Shown piece after piece: positions 13,960 through 23,220 of a stretch of DNA of 23,803 bases. The number at the start of each line of letters is the position of its first letter. Position 1 is the first letter of the stretch. Source of the DNA: a virus. A model generated the notes under the pieces. It made no database searches. It had not been told where the DNA came from and saw nothing but the letters and a program-made list of their open reading frames with translations. The stretch is taken from IMG/VR virus record IMGVR_UViG_3300023700_000777, positions 1 to 23,803 of that record. The stretch is one strand, 5' to 3'. Position numbers and translations under genes: made by a program.

Positions 13960-14180
13960 AACTTAAAGATGTAGTATTGCTAACAGCCACAGGCTCGTTG
14001 GTAGCTGTTGTTGTTAACATGATGATTATGTTTACAATCGCTGTTCTTGACCCCAGTGTCGATGATGGTAAGGTATTTGAAATTATTGGTCCAGCCTTCC
14101 AAACCATCGTTGGTGGTTTTATTGGTTTGATTACAGGTATTAACATTGGTAAACAGGAACAACAAGATGCAACTGAGTGA
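13956..14180 (+). CDS. two-TM membrane protein next to the endolysin
   Basis: This 74-residue protein has two membrane helices, at about 7-30 (LLTATGSLVAVVVNMMIMFT) and about 47-63 (FQTIVGGFIGLITGINIG), separated by an acidic loop (DPSVDDGKVFE). Its hydrophilic tail ends DATE. It starts on the ATGA that ends the holin gene, and its 3' end overlaps the endolysin start by 14 bases. Size and topology resemble class II holins, so it could be a second holin or an antiholin regulating the first. No named family is assigned. Confidence 0.68.
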   Translation: MKLKDVVLLTATGSLVAVVVNMMIMFTIAVLDPSVDDGKVFEIIGPAFQTIVGGFIGLITGINIGKQEQQDATE

Positions 14181-14619
14181 ACATTTCAGCCTTGAAGAGG
14201 CAACATATTCTGAAACTGCTGTACGTTTAGGCATTAGCAACCAACCCTCCACTCTCCAGTTGGAGAACATGAAACATGCTGCTGGTCAGCTCGAAAAGGT
14301 TCGTGAGTTGTCAGGTGCTTTACGCATTAACTCTTGGCTTCGTTTGCCTGATGTAAACGTGGCTGTTGGTGGTAGCAAGATTTCTAGCCACATGGATGGT
14401 TGGGCAATTGACGTTAGCTCTTCTAAACTCACTCCTTACGAATTGTGTCAGCTCGTTAAAGGTGCTGGCATTAAGTTTGACCAGATGATTCATGAGTTTG
14501 GTCGTTGGATGCACATCTCGTTTGCTCCTGAAATGCGCCAGCAAGAACTCACCATCTTCAAACCCGAAGGTAAATACAAACCCGGCATCTTGACAGAAGC
14601 CGAATATCACAAGGCCTAA
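14167..14619 (+). CDS. M15-family zinc peptidase endolysin
   Basis: This 150-residue protein probably cleaves peptide crosslinks in peptidoglycan. It has the M15_3 (VanY/Hedgehog-like) pattern. FSLEEATYSETAVRLGI at the N-terminus is followed by a helix and LRINSWLRLPDVN. SKISSHMDGWAIDV then holds the zinc ligands His75 and Asp82, and HEFGRWMHISF carries Glu110 and the third ligand His116. It is full length, without a separate cell-wall domain or signal peptide, so it should need a holin. The ATG at 14167 has ACAGGA eight bases upstream. An in-frame TTG seven codons earlier is less likely. It overlaps the end of the two-TM gene. Confidence 0.87.
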   Translation: MQLSEHFSLEEATYSETAVRLGISNQPSTLQLENMKHAAGQLEKVRELSGALRINSWLRLPDVNVAVGGSKISSHMDGWAIDVSSSKLTPYELCQLVKGAGIKFDQMIHEFGRWMHISFAPEMRQQELTIFKPEGKYKPGILTEAEYHKA

Positions 14620-14622
14620 TGA

Positions 14623-15336
14623 ATGTCTACTAGCGGAACAACCACATGGAAGCTCAACCGTGACGCGGTTATCAGTGCAGCTCTTCGCAAGCTCTCTGTG
14701 TTGTCCGGCGGAAGCACACCAGAAACCTACCAAGTAACTAATGCCACAGAAGCCCTTAACGCTATGATTAAGGGTTTTCAAGAGGATGGCATGCCCGTAT
14801 GGGCAATGAAAAGCTACACCTTCACAACTATTGTGGGACAAGCTTCTTATGACATTGGAACAGGACAGGCCCTTGATACTCCCATGCCCTTGAAGGTAAC
14901 TCAGGCATGGCGTAATCAAACTCCTACCTCTAGCAACGTTCCCATGAACGTGGTTCCAGATTACAACTATAACATTTATCCGTTGGTCAATAGTTCAGGC
15001 ACTCCTGTTAACTTGTACTACCAGCCTCAAGGCTACAAAGGTACAATTAACCTGTGGCCTAAACCAGCGGACGCAGTGACTACAATTACTCTACGTTATC
15101 AACGTCCCTTTGAGGATATGACTAGCGCAACAGATGACTTTGACTTCCCTCCGTATTGGACAGAAGCTCTCATCTTTGGATTGGCTGACCGCCTTGCTCC
15201 TGAATATGGTATTCCTTTGCAAGACCGTCAAGCCCTAACTGCACAAGCTGAACGCTTCCATACTAACGCATTGTCGTTCGGTACTGAAGAAGGTTCTATG
15301 TATTTTCAACCTGATTTTACAGGAAGTCGGTGGTAA
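14623..15336 (+). CDS. head-tail adaptor, P22 gp4-like
   Basis: This 237-residue protein is probably the first ring of the head-tail connector, attached beneath the portal. The N-terminal helices (RDAVISAALRKLSVL, then ALNAMIKGFQEDGMPVW) are typical of P22 gp4-like/short-tail adaptor proteins. So is the middle with YTFTTIVGQASYDIG and INLWPKP. The end (LRYQRPFEDM, FPPYWTEALIFGLADRLAPE, SMYFQPD) is also typical. The gp10-like gene follows after three bases, as in P22-like modules. It is placed unusually far from the portal, after the lysis cassette. Function is inferred from family pattern and neighbour. Confidence 0.75.
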   Translation: MSTSGTTTWKLNRDAVISAALRKLSVLSGGSTPETYQVTNATEALNAMIKGFQEDGMPVWAMKSYTFTTIVGQASYDIGTGQALDTPMPLKVTQAWRNQTPTSSNVPMNVVPDYNYNIYPLVNSSGTPVNLYYQPQGYKGTINLWPKPADAVTTITLRYQRPFEDMTSATDDFDFPPYWTEALIFGLADRLAPEYGIPLQDRQALTAQAERFHTNALSFGTEEGSMYFQPDFTGSRW

Positions 15337-15339
15337 TCA

Positions 15340-16785
15340 ATGCCATACAGTAAAACCCCAGTCTTACAGACATATGAAACCAAGCGGGTTAACTTTATTG
15401 CTAACCCCCAACAACGTAACGGTACAACAGACAAAGACTTTCGCTTGGTCAACATGATGACTGAGGTTATTAAGAGTCCTGTAGGTGACCAAAAGAAATA
15501 TTATGTAAAGAGCCGCCCGGGTGTTGCCTTGGCGTATTCTACAGCAACAGGAGTTGGACGTGGACTTTACTATTGGGTTATTTCAGGAGTGGGCTATGCA
15601 ATGGCTGTTGTGGGTAACAAGGTCTACAGCAACGGCACTGCGGTCCTCACACTCGCCACCTCAACAGGCAAATGTGGATTCTCTGAATTTGTAAGCTCAA
15701 CAGGAACTGTTAGCTTGGTTTTGTTGGATGGTACTGATGGCTATGTATTTAGCAATCCAACCACTCCAGTTAAAATCACATCAGCTAACTTCCCAACACC
15801 TCATGTTCCCATTCCAATCTTTATGGATGCCTATCTGTTCGTTGCTAAAGCAGACAGCGAAGATATCTATAATAGTGACCTAGACAATCCTGCTTTATGG
15901 ACTGCTGGTAACTATATTTCTGCTGAGATGTTCCCTGACAAGATTGTTGCCTTATCTAAAAACAACAACTACATCTATGCTATTGGTAGCGGAAGTATTG
16001 AATACTTCTATGATGCTGGTAATGCTACAGGAAGCCCCCTAGCTCGTCACCAAAGTGCTGTGCAACAGTTTGGTGCTGCTTCTATGTCCTCTGTTGTACA
16101 AACAGAAACAGAAGTTATCTTCATTGGTGAAACAAACGACGGTGGTCACACAGTTTGGACCATTAATGGCTTTAAAGAAAAAGAGATTGGTATTCCTGCT
16201 GTTAAATCTATCTTCTTAAATGAAGGTGACAACATCAAGAATGCATATGCCTTTGTGGTTCGTGTATCAGGACAAAAGCTCTACTGTATTAACCTGTCTA
16301 CCAGAACAATGGTTTACAGCTTTGATACTGAGATGTGGAGTGAATGGCGTACAGACAGCGCAAACTTCTTCTGTGGTCATGCTGCAGATGGTCCTGCTGG
16401 TAGTGCTTACATGCTGCACAACACAGAAGGTGAAGTGTACATTATGGATGAGAACCGATTCACTGACCATGACATTCCAATTACTTGTCAAGTCATTTCA
16501 TCTAAACTAGACTTTGATACAATCAATCGTAAGTTTATGTACCGTTTAAGCATCATTGGTGATGTGCCAGATGACACCTTAGTGGATTCTGCTGTAATGG
16601 TTTCATGGAGTGATGACGACTACAAGACATGGAGTACACCCCGTACCCTGAAGTTTACAGGAGACCTTCCTGCTATCTTCCAACTTGGTCAGTTCCGTCG
16701 TCGTGCTATTAAGCTTACCTATTCACTTCCTCACTTGCTTCGTTTGGAAACAATTGAAGTGGACATTAATAAGGGGAATGCATAA
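15340..16785 (+). CDS. head stopper / DNA stabilisation protein, P22 gp10-like
   Basis: This 481-residue, mostly beta protein fits the phage DNA-stabilisation family: an N-terminal NFIANPQQRNG element, then RPGVALAYSTATGVGRGLYY and repeated blade-like strands. VYSNGTAVLTL, YIYAIGSGSIEYFYDAGN, VIFIGETNDGGHTVWTING and MVYSFDTEMWSEWR are examples. P22 gp10 folds as a beta-propeller that plugs the portal channel after packaging and holds the tail needle or fibres. The length is close to the P22 protein. Its stop overlaps the next start as TAATG. It is the clearest sign that this phage has a short tail. Confidence 0.82.
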   Translation: MPYSKTPVLQTYETKRVNFIANPQQRNGTTDKDFRLVNMMTEVIKSPVGDQKKYYVKSRPGVALAYSTATGVGRGLYYWVISGVGYAMAVVGNKVYSNGTAVLTLATSTGKCGFSEFVSSTGTVSLVLLDGTDGYVFSNPTTPVKITSANFPTPHVPIPIFMDAYLFVAKADSEDIYNSDLDNPALWTAGNYISAEMFPDKIVALSKNNNYIYAIGSGSIEYFYDAGNATGSPLARHQSAVQQFGAASMSSVVQTETEVIFIGETNDGGHTVWTINGFKEKEIGIPAVKSIFLNEGDNIKNAYAFVVRVSGQKLYCINLSTRTMVYSFDTEMWSEWRTDSANFFCGHAADGPAGSAYMLHNTEGEVYIMDENRFTDHDIPITCQVISSKLDFDTINRKFMYRLSIIGDVPDDTLVDSAVMVSWSDDDYKTWSTPRTLKFTGDLPAIFQLGQFRRRAIKLTYSLPHLLRLETIEVDINKGNA

Positions 16786-17165
16786 TGGCAGGCGGAGGTC
16801 TTCCACCACCACCCACAAGAGCTGAGTCTGGTGACTTTGCTTGGGTGGCTTGGTACAACCAACTCTACTCTTTGTTAAATACACAAGGAGCTGTTTCTTG
16901 GTCTTTGGTTAATAAGTCTGGTAGCTCTATTGCTGACCTGCAAAATCACAACCATGACTTGCTCACAAGTATTCAAGGTAATGGTACTTACCATCTTTCT
17001 GCAACAGAACAAGCCCGAGTAGCGGGTGTTATTACTAAAGCTAGTGACCCAACTACAACAGATATTACTGCGGGTACATGGGCTATTTATAAGAACACAA
17101 GTTCTGGTGCTGTTAAGCTCTGGACAAATGACGGCGGTACAATGAAGTCCGTCGCCTTAACTTAA
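16785..17165 (+). CDS. small tail/fibre-adaptor-like protein
   Basis: This 126-residue protein starts MAGGGLPPPPTRAESGDFAW, has an aromatic stretch WVAWYNQLYSLLNTQG, and then NHNHDLLTSIQGNGTYHLS followed by EQARV. The NHNHDLL...GNGTYHLS signature is widespread in phage tail and fibre proteins and marks a trimeric tail attachment domain. The C-terminal part (ITAGTWAIYKNTSSGAVKLW) looks like the short strand-rich end of such proteins. It is translationally coupled to the gp10-like gene. In P22 the equivalent place holds the tail needle, so a needle or fibre adaptor is plausible but unproven. Confidence 0.7.
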   Translation: MAGGGLPPPPTRAESGDFAWVAWYNQLYSLLNTQGAVSWSLVNKSGSSIADLQNHNHDLLTSIQGNGTYHLSATEQARVAGVITKASDPTTTDITAGTWAIYKNTSSGAVKLWTNDGGTMKSVALT

Positions 17166-17174
17166 GGAATATTT

Positions 17175-18098
17175 ATGAGTTTTTGGACAGACGTACGAGA
17201 CACTGCTGAAGCAGGCGCCTCGGTTGCAGGGAATTACGTTCTTCCCGGTTCAGGCTTAATCACTTCTCAACTGGTTAGTGAGGGTGCTAAACAAAAGCTT
17301 AATTCTAGTTTAGGTCAACTGGCAATGCTAGGTTCTGGTATTGGCGGAGGCGTAAACGGAAATATGTCAAACTATAATTCATTGGGTGACATGTTTAGTT
17401 CGACGCCAATGGCTACGCCAGAGGTAACCCCCACAGGTACAGAGAATGCTTTAGGCGGTGCTGGTGCAGCCCCACAAGCTACTCAACCTATTATGCCTAG
17501 TACAGTGTCTACAGGCAGCAACATTGATACTACAGCAGGTGCTATTAATCCTGCAGGTTCTCCTAATGCAGGAGGTGCTGCTAACTTGCCAGACAACATA
17601 GACATTGGTGGTGGATATAATCCAGCCTCTGGTGCAGGTGGTGCACAATCTCCCGGTTTTTTGGCATCCTTGGGTGCTGGTAACTTTGGTGATGCAGCTT
17701 CTGCTGCTGGCAACTGGATTGGTAAAAACCCAATTCCTGCCATCTATGGTGTTGGTAGCTTGTATGACATGTATGCCAAAGGCCAGATGGCTAAGAAGCA
17801 ACAAGAAATGTACGACCGCAACCGTGCAGACATCTTGAACACCTATGCTCCGGGTTCTCCTGAGTATAACTTGCTCAAACAGGAAATGGAACGTAAAGAT
17901 GCTGCTGCTGGTCGTAACAGTCAGTATGGTACTCGTGCTAACGAATTGGCTGGTAAGATTGCTTCCTACAAGACAAACGCTTTGGCTAACATGATGGGTG
18001 GTCAGAACGCTTTGGCTAACCAAGGCTTGGGTAATCAGTTTGGTATGTTTAACACACCATTGACCTTGGCTGCTTTGACTGCTACACAGAAGGGCTAA
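17175..18098 (+). CDS. probable internal virion / ejection protein
   Basis: This is a 307-residue protein. The N-terminus (FWTDVRDTAEAGASVAGNYV) is helical. The middle, about 70-175, is a long low-complexity Gly/Ala/Pro/Ser/Thr-rich segment. IYGVGSLYDMYAKGQMAKKQ and the charged C-terminal region onward are helical. Low-complexity Ala/Gly chains in front of giant proteins are typical of podovirus internal core or pilot proteins (compare P22 gp7/gp20/gp16), though sequence identity is not visible. The clustering with the next two genes supports the call. No signal peptide is seen. Confidence 0.6.
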   Translation: MSFWTDVRDTAEAGASVAGNYVLPGSGLITSQLVSEGAKQKLNSSLGQLAMLGSGIGGGVNGNMSNYNSLGDMFSSTPMATPEVTPTGTENALGGAGAAPQATQPIMPSTVSTGSNIDTTAGAINPAGSPNAGGAANLPDNIDIGGGYNPASGAGGAQSPGFLASLGAGNFGDAASAAGNWIGKNPIPAIYGVGSLYDMYAKGQMAKKQQEMYDRNRADILNTYAPGSPEYNLLKQEMERKDAAAGRNSQYGTRANELAGKIASYKTNALANMMGGQNALANQGLGNQFGMFNTPLTLAALTATQKG

Positions 18099-18099
18099 T

Positions 18100-18996
18100 A
18101 TGGCTGACTTATCTACAATGTTTAACCAACTTGGTCCTGCAGGCGGTTCAATCCTTGCAGGTGTCCAAATGGGCAATGAAGCTAATGCTGCTAAATCTGA
18201 GCAGGCAATGCGTGAAGCCCAGATGAATAAAATCATCCAAGAGACTAAGCAGATGGAAATTATGAACCCTTTAGAGGTTCAAGCTAAACAACAAACTATT
18301 GCATCTAATGCTTTAAAAGTTAAATTAGATGAGAGTGAATATCATTCTAAAGCTCTTGCAGATATGATTCCTCGTTTGGAGTCTATTCCAGAAGCTGCAC
18401 GTCATGCTGCTGTCATTGATATGGCACATCAAGCTGGTATTCCTATGGACCAATCTGATGTTCAACATTTACAAACTCTTGGCACAAAGGACATTGTTCC
18501 TTACTTAAAACGTGCTCAAGAACATGCCATCACTCAGAACCGACAATATCGTCAAGCTATGGACGTGGCTGAAGTACAACGTAAGTCTCATATGGCTGGT
18601 ATTGGTGCACAAATTCAAGGACAAAAAGACCTTGAACAGATGCGCATTGATGCTGGTAAATATAACAGAAATAAAGTGGCTACTGATGTCAATTCTGCAT
18701 TACTTAAAGTGCGCAATGCTCAACAAGCCGCTGAACTTTTGGAAACTGCCTATTACACAGCAGAAGCTGCTAATGATATGAAGATGGCAGAACAATACAA
18801 ACAACGTGCTCTGCAAGCTCGTCAACGTGCTGCAGAAGATGCTGCAAACCGTGCTGCAGGCGCTCCCGGAACTATGGGCGTGTCTGTCCCCGGCGGTGGT
18901 ATTGAAATTCAAAATAAACCTCCTGCTGCTGCCACAGCACCTATTGCTGGTGGTCCGGCCTTAGGCACAGCAGCAAACCCAATTAAACTTGATTAA
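18100..18996 (+). CDS. probable internal virion protein, helical
   Basis: This 298-residue protein is almost wholly helical. The start MADLSTMFNQLGPAGGSILA leads into a long Gln/Lys/Glu/Ala-rich coiled-coil region (about 25-130). A second helical block lies at about 150-245 (ALLKVRNAQQAAELLETAYY and KMAEQYKQRALQARQRAAED). The tail is Pro/Ala/Gly-rich. This composition is usual for podovirus ejection proteins. It lies one base after the preceding stop and nine bases before the giant gene, so the three are probably made in fixed ratio. The function is inferred, not recognised. Confidence 0.6.
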   Translation: MADLSTMFNQLGPAGGSILAGVQMGNEANAAKSEQAMREAQMNKIIQETKQMEIMNPLEVQAKQQTIASNALKVKLDESEYHSKALADMIPRLESIPEAARHAAVIDMAHQAGIPMDQSDVQHLQTLGTKDIVPYLKRAQEHAITQNRQYRQAMDVAEVQRKSHMAGIGAQIQGQKDLEQMRIDAGKYNRNKVATDVNSALLKVRNAQQAAELLETAYYTAEAANDMKMAEQYKQRALQARQRAAEDAANRAAGAPGTMGVSVPGGGIEIQNKPPAAATAPIAGGPALGTAANPIKLD

Positions 18997-19005
18997 GGAA
19001 TAACA

Positions 19006-22000
19006 ATGCCTGTATACCAATATGAAGGTCAACATTATGACTTGCCAGATGGCTTGTCTAATGAACAGGCTATTGCCAAAATTAAAGCTCATTTAGGTAA
19101 AGCAGAAGCTCCTGCTACAGAAGAACCCAGTGCATTGGGTCAATTTGCTGCCAACACTGGTGGCACATTGGCTGCATTGGGTGACATTGGTGCAGGACTT
19201 ATTAAAGCTCCTTTGGCTATTGGTGCTGCCGTGGGCGGTAAGCTACGTGGTGGTAATGAGTATACTTTGGATGAACTACGTCAAGCAGGTCAGGCAGCGG
19301 TAGAGGATGTACTTCCTTCTATGGGTACAACCATGGGATTGGAGAAGAATCCGGGCTATCGTGCTACCATGAAGCCTTTTGAACTGATGGGTGAAGGCAT
19401 TGATTACTTGGGTAATCGGGTTAGTGAACTCACAGGTTCTAAGGAATTTGGTGGTGCTGCTAAGCTTGGTACAGACATTGCTGCTCTTGGTGTTGGTGTT
19501 CCCGGCGCTAAATATGTTGGCAAAGGTTTGACTAAAGCTCTTGAAACAATTGACCCGGGCTTGCGTAAGATTACTCCTGAGTCTGTTCGTGCTAAGCTGG
19601 ATGCTCAAATGGTATCTCCTGCTGAAGCTGCTCGTATTCAAGAAGCCACTGCAGTTACTCCAGAAGCTATTGACCCAAATGCTGCTTATTATAAAGAGCA
19701 GGCTTTGGCAAAAGAACAAGCTGCTTTGGAAGCACAGCGTCTTCAAGGTGAACGTCCTATTACTGTTGGTCCAGAGGGTGTGGAAATGCCCGGCATGCGT
19801 AGTGCTCAAGAAGCTATGGGTGCTTTTGACCGTCAGGTTGCCCGTGAAACACGCCGTGGTCCTACTGAAAATACAGAACCCTTCTATGTTACAGGCGAAG
19901 GTGAAGCTCTCTTTAATCCCATCTTTGAAGACCAACAACGTGTTCAGATGGCTAAAGACACTGCTGATACACAAGCTCGTGTTAAACGTGATACTGACCT
20001 AGCACTTCGTGCTGGTAGTGGTGAACAAAGTTCTGTGTTTGAACCTCATACAAACATGCACCGTCCTTTTGAAGAAGTGTATGCTAAAGAAGGTGAGAAG
20101 GTTCGCTTCTTGTCTTTTGATGAGTTTAAGAAGACTATGGTGAACTTGGCTCGTGAGCCGGGTACTGCCTTTGAAATGCCAGAGAACTTGCACACTGCTT
20201 ATGAGCAATACAAGGCTCATCCATCACACGGTCAACAAGACTTGTTTGGTGCACATGAGACTACTGTAACTCCTACTCACAAGACATTGGGTGAAATGAC
20301 TCCTGCAGAGAAAGCTAAGTTTACCAAGTCTGGTAAGAAGCTTGGTGCTACTGATGAGTTGTTACAACGAATGCAAGAAGATGAAGCTGGAAACACTTAT
20401 TTCCGTTCAGGCTTCTCTAAAGAAGATTTGATTAAGGCTGCTGAAGCTATTGGTGAATCTGGTGCACTGAAAGGTGCTTCTGACCAAAGCAAACAGTTTG
20501 AACAAGCTGCTAAACAGCAGAAGTATCAGCCTAACAGTCCAATCAATAAAATCTTTAATAAACAACTGCGTAATCTTGGTAACAGTTTAATTGAATCTGT
20601 GGATGAGGCTAAAGCCTTGTCTGCGAATGTTCCAGATGTTAAACAAAACTGGTTACAAGAGAAAAGCAATTTGTTGACTAAAGGCGGTCAATACATGAAG
20701 ACTCGTGTATTGCACCCTGTGTTTGACTTCGCCATTGATACAATGAATAAGGCTACACAACTGGGTGCTGCCGCAGTTAACGAAACTGTACATGGTACTT
20801 ATTTACCAGCTCTTCGTGCTTTAACAAAAGACGAATTTGAAATGGCATTTACTTTGCTTAACAAAGCAGATGCTACACAGAAGCCCATTACTCCTGAAAT
20901 GATGGATGCTATGCGCTTAACGCCTGCTGTGCGTGAGTTTATTAAGACTCATACTGATGTAATGGCTGAAGCTCTTAGGTCTATCAACGAAGCTCGTGAA
21001 GCTGCTGGTAAAAAACCAATCACTGCTCGTGAAGCATACTCTGCCATGAACATGACTGGTGACTTCCGTAAGGTTGCTTACAAGATGGTTGACGGTGTTC
21101 GTACCGTTGTTGGTGTTATTGGTTCAGATTGGGAAACTAATCCCTTGAAGAAACTTGGATACGAACGGGGTTGGTCTCTGGAACGTATTGAAGAATACAT
21201 GAAGAGCCAAGACCCTGAACTATTCTTCAGTGATGTGCAGAAGATGGGTGAACTCAAGAAGAGTACACACAATACTCCCCATGAAGCTTTTATGGATGTG
21301 TTGGATGTGCTTGGACAAGACAATCCTCATGTGCAAGAGTTCTTGAACATCTTGAATGAGGTTGCTAAAGATGACCCTGCTAACTACATGGGAATGCAAA
21401 AGCATACCATGCAGAAGAAAGGTGTCTGGGGTATGGAAGGCCGTAAGCCTTGGTTGTCCGTAGATGAGAACGCTAATGCATTCTTTCAGAATCAAACAGC
21501 CTATTTAGAGAGTGCCTTAACATGGTCACATCTCGCTACAGGTGCAAAAGATGTAAACGCTTTGCTGCGTGACCCAGAAATTATTGCTAAACATCCTAAC
21601 GCCGTTGCATTGGCTGATAAGTATTTGGCTAAGTCTCTGGGATTGAATCCCGACTATATTGGTAAGGTCGTAACAGAAGCTACCAATAAGATTATGACTC
21701 GTGCTGGTGTTGGTCCAAGTACATTACGTGGATTGACTGGCGTAGCTAAAGCAGCTACGAACACCCTGTCATTTTCGTTGTCTCCTTTCTTCTTGGCTGC
21801 TAACTTGATTCAGCCTGTGATTGCTACTCCTGCTATGGTTGCTTTGCTCCATAAATATGGCGCAGCTACTCATGGTTCTTTGGCTACATTGGGCTATGCT
21901 GACTCAGCAAAAGCCTTTATTACGTTCTTCAACAGCCGATTCAAGCCAGAAGCTTTGTCTTCTATTGAACGTGATGCTTTTGAGTACGCTCGTAAGCGCC

Positions 22001-23220
22001 ATGTATATGCCACAGACATGATTGAACATGCTAATCAAGTTCGTGCTAATTGGGGTTATACTCTTACTAAAGTAGGCCAGTCTCCTGCAGCTCGTGTGGA
22101 AACAGCTACCCGTGCACAGATGTTCTTTACATTGGTGCATGTAATGTCTGAAAAAGGTATTAAGCCTAAAGATGGTTTGTTTGAAATGGCACACCGTTTT
22201 ACAGACGAAGCTATGGGTAATTACTCTGCTACAGAACGTCCCGGATTGTATGACCGTTTGGGTCCTTTGGGTGGTGTTGCAGCTAACTTGCGTACCTTTT
22301 CTCACAACGAACTGAGCCGTTGGGCTATGTTTGCTCGTGAAGCAAAAGATAACAAGAATATGTTGCCTCTGGCCTTGCAAATGGCTATGACACTTCAAGT
22401 GGCTGGTCTGATGGGCTTGCCCGGATTTGACATGGCTGACAAGGTGTATGGTGAGTTGACTAGCTTGTTTGGTAAGCGTCGTGACTTGGTACTGGATTCC
22501 ATGGCCTTGTCTAAAGATGCTGCTAACGCAACAAGTAAAGCATTCACTGGTACAGAAGCTAATCCTAATAAGCATTTAATGTTATCTAATGGCTTGGCTA
22601 CCTACTACGGTGCTAACTTGACTCCTGCTTTGGGTTTGGGTACTATTGTTCCTACAACTGCTGCAGAAGCTTTGTTCCCCGGCGGTAGTCAAATTACAGA
22701 CGTCATTGGTGCAGCTAAGGATGCAGCTATGCAACGTAATGAAACCTCTGCTAAGATTTTGGCATATAAAGCATCTCCCCGTGCCCTTCGTGGTATTGAG
22801 GATGTGAATTGGTTCCAGAACAAGCAAGGTGTTACCTTCAACAAGGATGCACAGAACTTCCATCCAACAGGACAACGTACTCCACGAGATACTGAGTTGC
22901 GTAAATGGGGTGTGTCAGGTTTAAGTGATATTGCTAACAACCGAGAATATCGTTTGGGGCAGCTTACATTAGACCGTACACAGAAGCGTACAGAAGCTAT
23001 GAACTTAATTGGTCAAAGCATTGTGAACAATTCTCCTATCCCTAAGAAAGCAATTGACAAGTACATCATTGAAGGTGAGGGTGACCCCCAAGCTTTGATG
23101 CAAGCAATCAACCAGAAAGCTTTGCAGATGAACATGTCTCCTGCTATGCGTAACCAACTCATGGAAGCTGCTGGTCGTTCTATTCCTCAGCAATATGCTG
23201 CACAACGGAGAATGCAATAA
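19006..23220 (+). CDS. giant internal virion / DNA-ejection protein (1404 residues)
   Basis: This is the largest gene in the window, 1404 residues. The N-terminus (MPVYQYEGQHYDLPDGLSNE) is a short module seen at the front of several phage internal proteins. It is followed by an Ala/Gly-rich hydrophobic stretch at about 46-80. Charged helical regions dominate about 190-880. Two more hydrophobic segments occur at about 919-950 (FSLSPFFLAANLIQPVIATP) and about 1119-1141 (LPLALQMAMTLQVAGLMGLP), which could insert into the host envelope. The C-terminus is charged. No peptidase, transglycosylase or polymerase motif stood out. Role inferred: a core protein that is ejected to build a DNA channel. A polyvalent-type protein is an alternative. 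Confidence 0.65.
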   Translation: MPVYQYEGQHYDLPDGLSNEQAIAKIKAHLGKAEAPATEEPSALGQFAANTGGTLAALGDIGAGLIKAPLAIGAAVGGKLRGGNEYTLDELRQAGQAAVEDVLPSMGTTMGLEKNPGYRATMKPFELMGEGIDYLGNRVSELTGSKEFGGAAKLGTDIAALGVGVPGAKYVGKGLTKALETIDPGLRKITPESVRAKLDAQMVSPAEAARIQEATAVTPEAIDPNAAYYKEQALAKEQAALEAQRLQGERPITVGPEGVEMPGMRSAQEAMGAFDRQVARETRRGPTENTEPFYVTGEGEALFNPIFEDQQRVQMAKDTADTQARVKRDTDLALRAGSGEQSSVFEPHTNMHRPFEEVYAKEGEKVRFLSFDEFKKTMVNLAREPGTAFEMPENLHTAYEQYKAHPSHGQQDLFGAHETTVTPTHKTLGEMTPAEKAKFTKSGKKLGATDELLQRMQEDEAGNTYFRSGFSKEDLIKAAEAIGESGALKGASDQSKQFEQAAKQQKYQPNSPINKIFNKQLRNLGNSLIESVDEAKALSANVPDVKQNWLQEKSNLLTKGGQYMKTRVLHPVFDFAIDTMNKATQLGAAAVNETVHGTYLPALRALTKDEFEMAFTLLNKADATQKPITPEMMDAMRLTPAVREFIKTHTDVMAEALRSINEAREAAGKKPITAREAYSAMNMTGDFRKVAYKMVDGVRTVVGVIGSDWETNPLKKLGYERGWSLERIEEYMKSQDPELFFSDVQKMGELKKSTHNTPHEAFMDVLDVLGQDNPHVQEFLNILNEVAKDDPANYMGMQKHTMQKKGVWGMEGRKPWLSVDENANAFFQNQTAYLESALTWSHLATGAKDVNALLRDPEIIAKHPNAVALADKYLAKSLGLNPDYIGKVVTEATNKIMTRAGVGPSTLRGLTGVAKAATNTLSFSLSPFFLAANLIQPVIATPAMVALLHKYGAATHGSLATLGYADSAKAFITFFNSRFKPEALSSIERDAFEYARKRHVYATDMIEHANQVRANWGYTLTKVGQSPAARVETATRAQMFFTLVHVMSEKGIKPKDGLFEMAHRFTDEAMGNYSATERPGLYDRLGPLGGVAANLRTFSHNELSRWAMFAREAKDNKNMLPLALQMAMTLQVAGLMGLPGFDMADKVYGELTSLFGKRRDLVLDSMALSKDAANATSKAFTGTEANPNKHLMLSNGLATYYGANLTPALGLGTIVPTTAAEALFPGGSQITDVIGAAKDAAMQRNETSAKILAYKASPRALRGIEDVNWFQNKQGVTFNKDAQNFHPTGQRTPRDTELRKWGVSGLSDIANNREYRLGQLTLDRTQKRTEAMNLIGQSIVNNSPIPKKAIDKYIIEGEGDPQALMQAINQKALQMNMSPAMRNQLMEAAGRSIPQQYAAQRRMQ

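Noticed and set aside
17451-18236. 261-codon antisense open frame
   Set aside because: It covers the low-complexity repeats of the internal-protein gene on the other strand. It is Cys/Ser/Thr-rich shadow sequence without a start signal.
19276-19974. 232-codon antisense open frame, and a similar one at 21904-22575
   Set aside because: Both lie fully within the giant gene. Long antisense frames are expected from its codon usage, and no domain is visible.
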